13,453 nucleotides of DNA, taken from positions 1 through 13,453 of the forward strand of contig LT636165.1 in assembly GCA_900128565.1 (NCBI GenBank), read 5' to 3'. A model generated the notes under the pieces. The model made no database searches and was not told the origin of the DNA. It saw only the letters and a program-made list of their open reading frames with translations. The translations under genes and the position numbers were made by a program. Shown here piece after piece: positions 10,701 through 13,453 of this stretch. Position 1 is the stretch's first letter; each line of letters opens with the position of its first letter. The stretch is from Stramenopiles sp. TOSAG23-6 (Eukaryota; Sar).

Positions 10701-13397
10701 TATACTTATTTCCTCGGTAGGAAGATTATCCATATCAAATTGTGTACCTAACGAATTTGTTTGAAGAATCGAATGATTTATTTCATCACCATTATTTGAT
10801 GAAAATATATCCATATTTTGTATCCCTGATACAATAATCCCAATACAATCACGAAATACTGAATTCATTTCTATACATCGATGCCAACAAAATTTCAAAG
10901 GCAAAATCCTCATAAATACTTTGAATCTTCGCTTACTTGAAGAGCTATCCGTAACTGAATATTTTTTAAAATCTTCTGTATGAGTATATATTTTTCCTAG
11001 GAGATTTTCTAAACCGACAAACTTCGCAACAAATTCGCAGCATTCAGTTGGAAGATGGTCAATTCTACATGAAGCATTACACAGAGGTAAACACTCGACC
11101 TGAGGATCCGTAGAAAACTCTTTCAATATACCAGATTCAATATTCGAATGAACACTAACAAGAGAATGTGAGAATATATAACCAGATGAAACACGTGCCA
11201 TTACTCGTTGAATATTTGATGACATTTCATATGAAACTGTACAATCATTTTTTGTTGATGAAGATTCAAGCTGTAAAATCATATTCCCCATGCATTTCAT
11301 TTGGAAATTGTCAAACTCAGCAGTAAACACGCCCGAATTTCCGAAAGAACTAAAAGAATTTGATGATGTTGAATATTCCTGAGAAGGTTGAGATTCAAAT
11401 GAGAATGTCGAAAGAATACACGAAATCTCATTTGAAATACGACGAGCTTGGTCTAAACCCACTTGGAAGGTAAAAGCCCCAATTGCAAACTTTACATCCC
11501 CATTAACAGTGACATCCGTCACAGAAGGGATCAAAGTTGAGGCCAAATATAAAACACTCATTGGCGGATATTTATCAATTTGATTTTTGTCGTTTTCAGT
11601 GTATAGATTATTTATACACAAATTCATCGATCCATTACACAAAACAGACGCATTTTGTAAAGAGAATATTTTACTATGTTTTTGCATAGTACCATCATCA
11701 CGCATTGCAAGAAACATGGAACATTCCTGTAAATCACATCTAATTGTCGTTATTTGTTTTATATCTGTCTCTTCTACAGGACTTTTCATGTCAGTTGACA
11801 CGTTTCCATGTTTATCACCACCTAATACACATGACTGATGTTTTGTTATTTTCATAGAGTCTAGAGTAGGTTTAGGGTTAGGGTTCATAGAGTCTAGAGT
11901 AGCTATGTTGACATTTTCACAAGATCCTAAAGTTTCAATTTCTATGCACTGTAATGACAAACACAACTCTTCTTTCTCCTCAAGATTTGTTGTATTGTTT
12001 AGTATAACATCTGACATTGGAATACATATCTCAATGGTAGGAATTGTAATTAATACCTTTGTTAACAAAAAACCAAAACTTTTCAATCCAGAATCATCAG
12101 GACTTTCATCATCCTCCTCTCCCACACTATTTTCTTCTATCGAATGTAACGTTTGTACCGGCTCCGCAGTGGAAAGATTTTCTTGGAGTTCTGAACAACG
12201 AATATTTTTTTCATGTAAATGTTTATCATTACTCATCACTGCGAGCATGTCCTTTTCTAATCGCCGTCGGAGTTCTTTTGGTCCTACACTGAAGTCAAAT
12301 CCACTAGACTTTCTTGAATTATTAGATGAGGGGGTCTTCATTCTCTTACTAATATTTCTATCAGTTTTGGACGACAGTATAGAGTGAAGTATCAATAACA
12401 TTTCAGTATCCCATTTAATTTGTAAAACACCAAAAGAAACATCTGCAATAGGAACATTTACACGTTTAGTGACAACATGCACATCATTACATTGAGTAAA
12501 TACTTTATCACTAGATGTTGGGGTACTTTTATCAAGAGAATCCACCGAAGGATTTACATCTGATTTCATGACTTTTTTACCAAATTCTGTATCTAATTGA
12601 AATACTCTATCTATTTCTGAATTATTATTTCTAGGTATGATTAAGCGGGCACGTATCGCTCTTCTTACAGGTCGATGTTGAGTTTGAGAACATTTAGTTT
12701 TTAATCTAATATTTGATGCGCTTCGTTTCATAGCTGTTGTTCGAAAAGTATTGACGTTATTCTCGACATTTTCATCGAAATTATTTGTTTTTCTATGTTT
12801 ATTTGTGTCTGGAGATTCAATTTCCATCCACACATCAACTCCATGCCTTTTCACTCGTCTTCGCCGTCTCGATTTAAAAGGAGACGCTACATGTACAACG
12901 TCATCTGTTACACTATCACCATTAATTTCCCACAGTGTATCACGTTCTTCAGATGCAAAAAGAACTGGCACGGCTCTTCGGGTTTGACACGAGGGTAAAA
13001 CACTCAAACGATGAGCTGGATTTTGACCATATTTTTGATCATATTTCTGAAAGACGGCCTCGCGCCGAAGATCTGCACCTGCACTTACGCCTTTACCTAC
13101 ACCACTACTGTCTCCAGAACATCCCCATGTGATCCAAGGTCGATTTCCATCAGATAAACCTGAAACACATCTCTTTGGAGATTGTCCATTAATATCATTC
13201 TGCAATGGGCGCAGAGAAAGACTTTGAAGATCTAAAGATATATCATTATGACTACCTAAGACACTTGATTCATTCGCTGCATATATCGAAATTCCATATA
13301 GTACAAGTTCCATCACTGGGTCTTTAAACCAAGAAACAGTCGAACGGCGGCGTTTCTCGTGCTTGGAACTCGAGCGTACTTTGACAAATCCACTTAC
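812..13397 (-). CDS. VPS13: VPS13-family bridge-like lipid-transfer protein (VPS13B/COH1-like), missing 5' end
   Basis: Coding is complement(join(812..1093, 1184..2526, 2697..4064, 4230..5366, 5468..5863, 5963..>13397)): 11,961 nt, 3986 visible residues, TAA stop. The N-terminal chorein motif is upstream of the window. Residues 1 to about 2340 are long, beta-rich and variable, as in the VPS13 lipid-conducting groove. A VAB-like (adaptor-binding) region follows, with asparagine-centred repeats near residues 2364 (RNATKTPL), 2485 (VNYLPIMIQ), 2849 (CNHTTMHLS), 3021 (VHNATGISL) and 3275 (RNHTDISLQ). The C-terminus has the VPS13/ATG2_C pattern: LGSLQILGNP near 3790, RHIDRLSFDDKH near 3858, then glycine-rich GVSGLVAKPIGG. 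The RxIDRLSxDxxH element and the length of about 4000 residues favour VPS13B over VPS13A/C/D. The protein stops about 20 residues after IRPRR, so the PH-like end seen in other VPS13s seems absent. Family role: bulk glycerolipid transfer at organelle contact sites; VPS13B acts at the Golgi. Family call is firm, subtype moderate. Expression cannot be judged. Confidence 0.88.
1094..1183 (-). other. Introner-like intron, GT...ACAT, VPS13 (last intron)
   Basis: 90 nt; starts GTACGTTTGC and ends TTCACAATACAT. Palindrome TTTCGTACGAAA at 1140-1151; CTAAC at 1131-1127, branch-like A 34 nt before the end. Both boundaries are phase 0, joining GFADS to VVGAAKG. Downstream AGs (GTAG, GTAGTAG) are phase 1. 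The intron is a multiple of three with no stop, so it translates as a false insert containing FVRNFVPND in the middle of the conserved C-terminal region. Confidence 0.88.
2436..2447 (+). repeat. Telomere-like dimer TTAGGGTTAGGG inside VPS13 exon
   Basis: Two perfect TTAGGG units lie in coding sequence, read as DPNPKD on the minus strand. The same kind of motif and a similar NPNPK peptide occur at 11870-11883. Two units alone could be chance. Confidence 0.6.
2527..2696 (-). other. Double-unit introner-like intron, GT...ACAT, VPS13
   Basis: 170 nt; starts GTACGTTTTC and ends TTCACAATACAT. It holds two tandem intron-like units. Unit one (2696-2621) has TTTTGTATCTAAAC and ends TTTAG. Unit two (2620-2527) has TTGTACTTAACGA, with the branch-like A at 2566, 39 nt before the end. 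Boundaries are phase 1 on both sides, giving TSSNILSLPLSEF. The next downstream AG (TTTAAG) is phase 2. Confidence 0.83.
2590..2692 (-). repeat. Tandem duplication inside the 2696-2527 intron
   Basis: About 30 nt of the intron 5' arm (2662-2692) recurs almost unchanged at 2590-2620; on the plus strand both contain ATGAAATTGAAATGAAGAAA. Each copy is followed, in minus-strand order, by its own branch-like element. This looks like one introner duplicated in tandem or inserted into another. Confidence 0.8.
4065..4229 (-). other. Introner-like intron with internal tandem duplication, VPS13
   Basis: 165 nt; starts GTATGTTTTTTCTC and ends CGCAAAATACAT. It is the most diverged member, with no intact palindrome. 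The best branch-like element is TTTTAAC (A at 4101, 36 nt from the end). Both boundaries are phase 1, giving RGCSMFQVLLHRD. The attractive TTTCAG just downstream is phase 0, so GT...CAG splicing would break the frame. An in-frame TAG near 4180 means it must be removed. Confidence 0.8.
4136..4236 (-). repeat. Tandem duplication spanning an exon/intron edge
   Basis: Plus-strand ATACATCCTCT occurs at 4226-4236, at the exon end and 5' splice site, and again at 4171-4181 inside the intron, 55 nt away. The adjoining AATTGAAATTTGA tracts are also repeated (about 4147-4159 and 4206-4218). The last exon bases AGAGGAT and the intron start were therefore copied into the intron. The inner copy is a decoy 5' site that would shift the frame. 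Confidence 0.75.
5367..5467 (-). other. Introner-like intron, GT...ACAT, VPS13
   Basis: 101 nt; starts GTAAGTTTTC, the most canonical 5' site here, and ends TTCACAATACAT. The palindrome has decayed, but TGTACCTAACGAT is intact, with the branch-like A at 5408, 41 nt before the end. Both boundaries are phase 1, joining RTV-F-CTLSQEN. Following AGs (TTGAG phase 2, CCAG phase 0) are out of phase. The first in-phase AG would remove more than ten residues. Reading through hits TGA at once, so removal is required. Confidence 0.85.
5864..5962 (-). other. Introner-like intron, GT...ACAT, VPS13
   Basis: 99 nt, minus strand; starts GTATGTTTTATTTTTTTC and ends CCAAAGAACAT. Palindrome TTTCGTACGAAA at 5917-5928; CTAAC at 5908-5904, with the branch-like A 41 nt before the end. 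Both boundaries are phase 1 and give RITIYSSHCIVNYLP. The next AG (GTAG) is phase 2 and does not fit. The length is divisible by three and the intron has no in-frame stop, so it reads through as false protein (FVRNFVPND). The flanks share TAGT, so the exact cut is ambiguous. Confidence 0.88.
5874..5952 (-). repeat. Direct repeat within the 5962-5864 intron
   Basis: On the plus strand, GAAAAATAAATTCGAAATTG (from 5874) and GAAAAAATAAATGCGAAATT (from 5925) are near-identical arms on either side of the palindrome and branch-like core. Other copies have a shorter, different 3' arm, so this member appears to have copied its 5' arm downstream of the branch site. Confidence 0.7.
8494..8494. other. 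Ambiguous base (N) in VPS13 coding sequence
   Basis: The single N makes a TNG codon in the VPS13 frame (FDIK-X-IKTL), so Leu, Ser, Trp or a TAG stop is possible. The frame is open on both sides, so a sense codon is much more likely. It may be an assembly uncertainty or a polymorphic site. Confidence 0.95.
10737..10754 (+). repeat. Inverted introner-core fragment in VPS13 exon
   Basis: AAATTGTGTACCTAACGA matches the introner core AAATTTTGTACCTAACGA (42-56 region of the first intron) at 17 of 18 positions. It lies on the strand opposite to the VPS13 transcript, in the middle of the large exon, and codes in frame for NSLGTQF. Confidence 0.6.
11851..11902 (-). repeat. In-frame 33-bp exonic duplication with telomere-like core
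   Basis: TTCATAGAGTCTAGAGTAG occurs at 11851-11869 and exactly again at 11884-11902. Between them lies GTTTAGGGTTAGGG. The 33-bp period adds 11 codons without breaking the VPS13 frame, giving TLDSMNPNPKPTLDSM. Confidence 0.9.
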
Positions 13398-13453
13398 ATG
13401 TATTTTAGAAAAATATTTCAAAAAAAAATCGTTAGGTACAAAATTTCGTACGA
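13398..13453 (-). other. Introner-like intron in VPS13, 5' part beyond window edge
   Basis: Read on the minus strand it has TCGTACGAAA, TTTTGTAC and CTAACGAT, and ends CTAAAATACAT at 13398. Branch-like A is at 13432, 34 nt before the end. The following exon reads GTA AGT GGA TTT GTC in the VPS13 frame, so a phase-0 boundary fits. The window stops inside the palindrome, leaving the 5' splice site unseen. Confidence 0.75.

Noticed and set aside
5451-13421. One continuous 2656-residue coding region
   Set aside because: It reads through the intron at 5962-5864, whose sequence is shared with introns of another gene, and its first eight residues and last few residues are also introner sequence.
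1-13453. tRNA, rRNA, CRISPR array or bacterial operon
   Set aside because: No cloverleaf, rRNA segment or regular spacer repeats were seen, and the genes are eukaryotic and intron-bearing.

Overview
The window is nuclear DNA from an AT-rich microbial eukaryote. It holds parts of two convergent, intron-bearing protein genes and nothing that looks prokaryotic. On the + strand (90-755) is the 3' part of a stomatin-like SPFH/band 7 gene. On the - strand (13397 down to 812) is nearly all of a giant VPS13-family lipid-transfer protein, most like the VPS13B/COH1 branch, with 3986 residues visible. Both genes lack their 5' ends, which lie outside opposite edges of the window. Their stop codons are only 56 bp apart (756-811), so the 3' UTRs probably overlap. 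The lineage cannot be fixed from this sequence; a protist from a group rich in introners (for example an alveolate or stramenopile) is a guess.

The remarkable feature is the introns. All eight that can be seen (two in the stomatin-like gene, six in VPS13) are short relatives of one repeat family. Most carry the palindrome TTTCGTACGAAA, then TTTGTAC and the branch-point-like CTAACGAT. All six visible 5' ends start with GT (GTATGT, GTACGT or GTAAGT). All eight 3' ends read (A/G)ACAT, usually AAATACAT or CAATACAT, and lie 34-41 nt after the branch-like A. They do not end in AG. Splicing every intron as GT...ACAT restores the reading frame at all six testable junctions and joins VPS13 into one 11,961-nt reading frame. 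The nearest AG is out of phase in all five complete VPS13 introns. The proposal is therefore an introner family with a non-canonical ACAT 3' splice site.

Layout on the + strand: 1-89 intron; 90-447 exon; 448-542 intron; 543-755 last exon of the stomatin-like gene; 756-811 spacer; then VPS13 read from right to left. VPS13 coding is complement(join(812..1093, 1184..2526, 2697..4064, 4230..5366, 5468..5863, 5963..13397)), and its upstream intron fills 13398-13453. The window begins and ends inside introner copies, which suggests a contig broken at the repeat. Within VPS13 exons there are also an in-frame 33-bp duplication holding telomere-like sequence, a second telomere-like dimer, an inverted exonic copy of the introner core, and one ambiguous base at 8494.

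The two genes have no obvious shared pathway. Stomatin-like proteins scaffold membranes (SLP-2 in mitochondria), and VPS13 moves bulk lipid at membrane contacts. What they share is the intron family.
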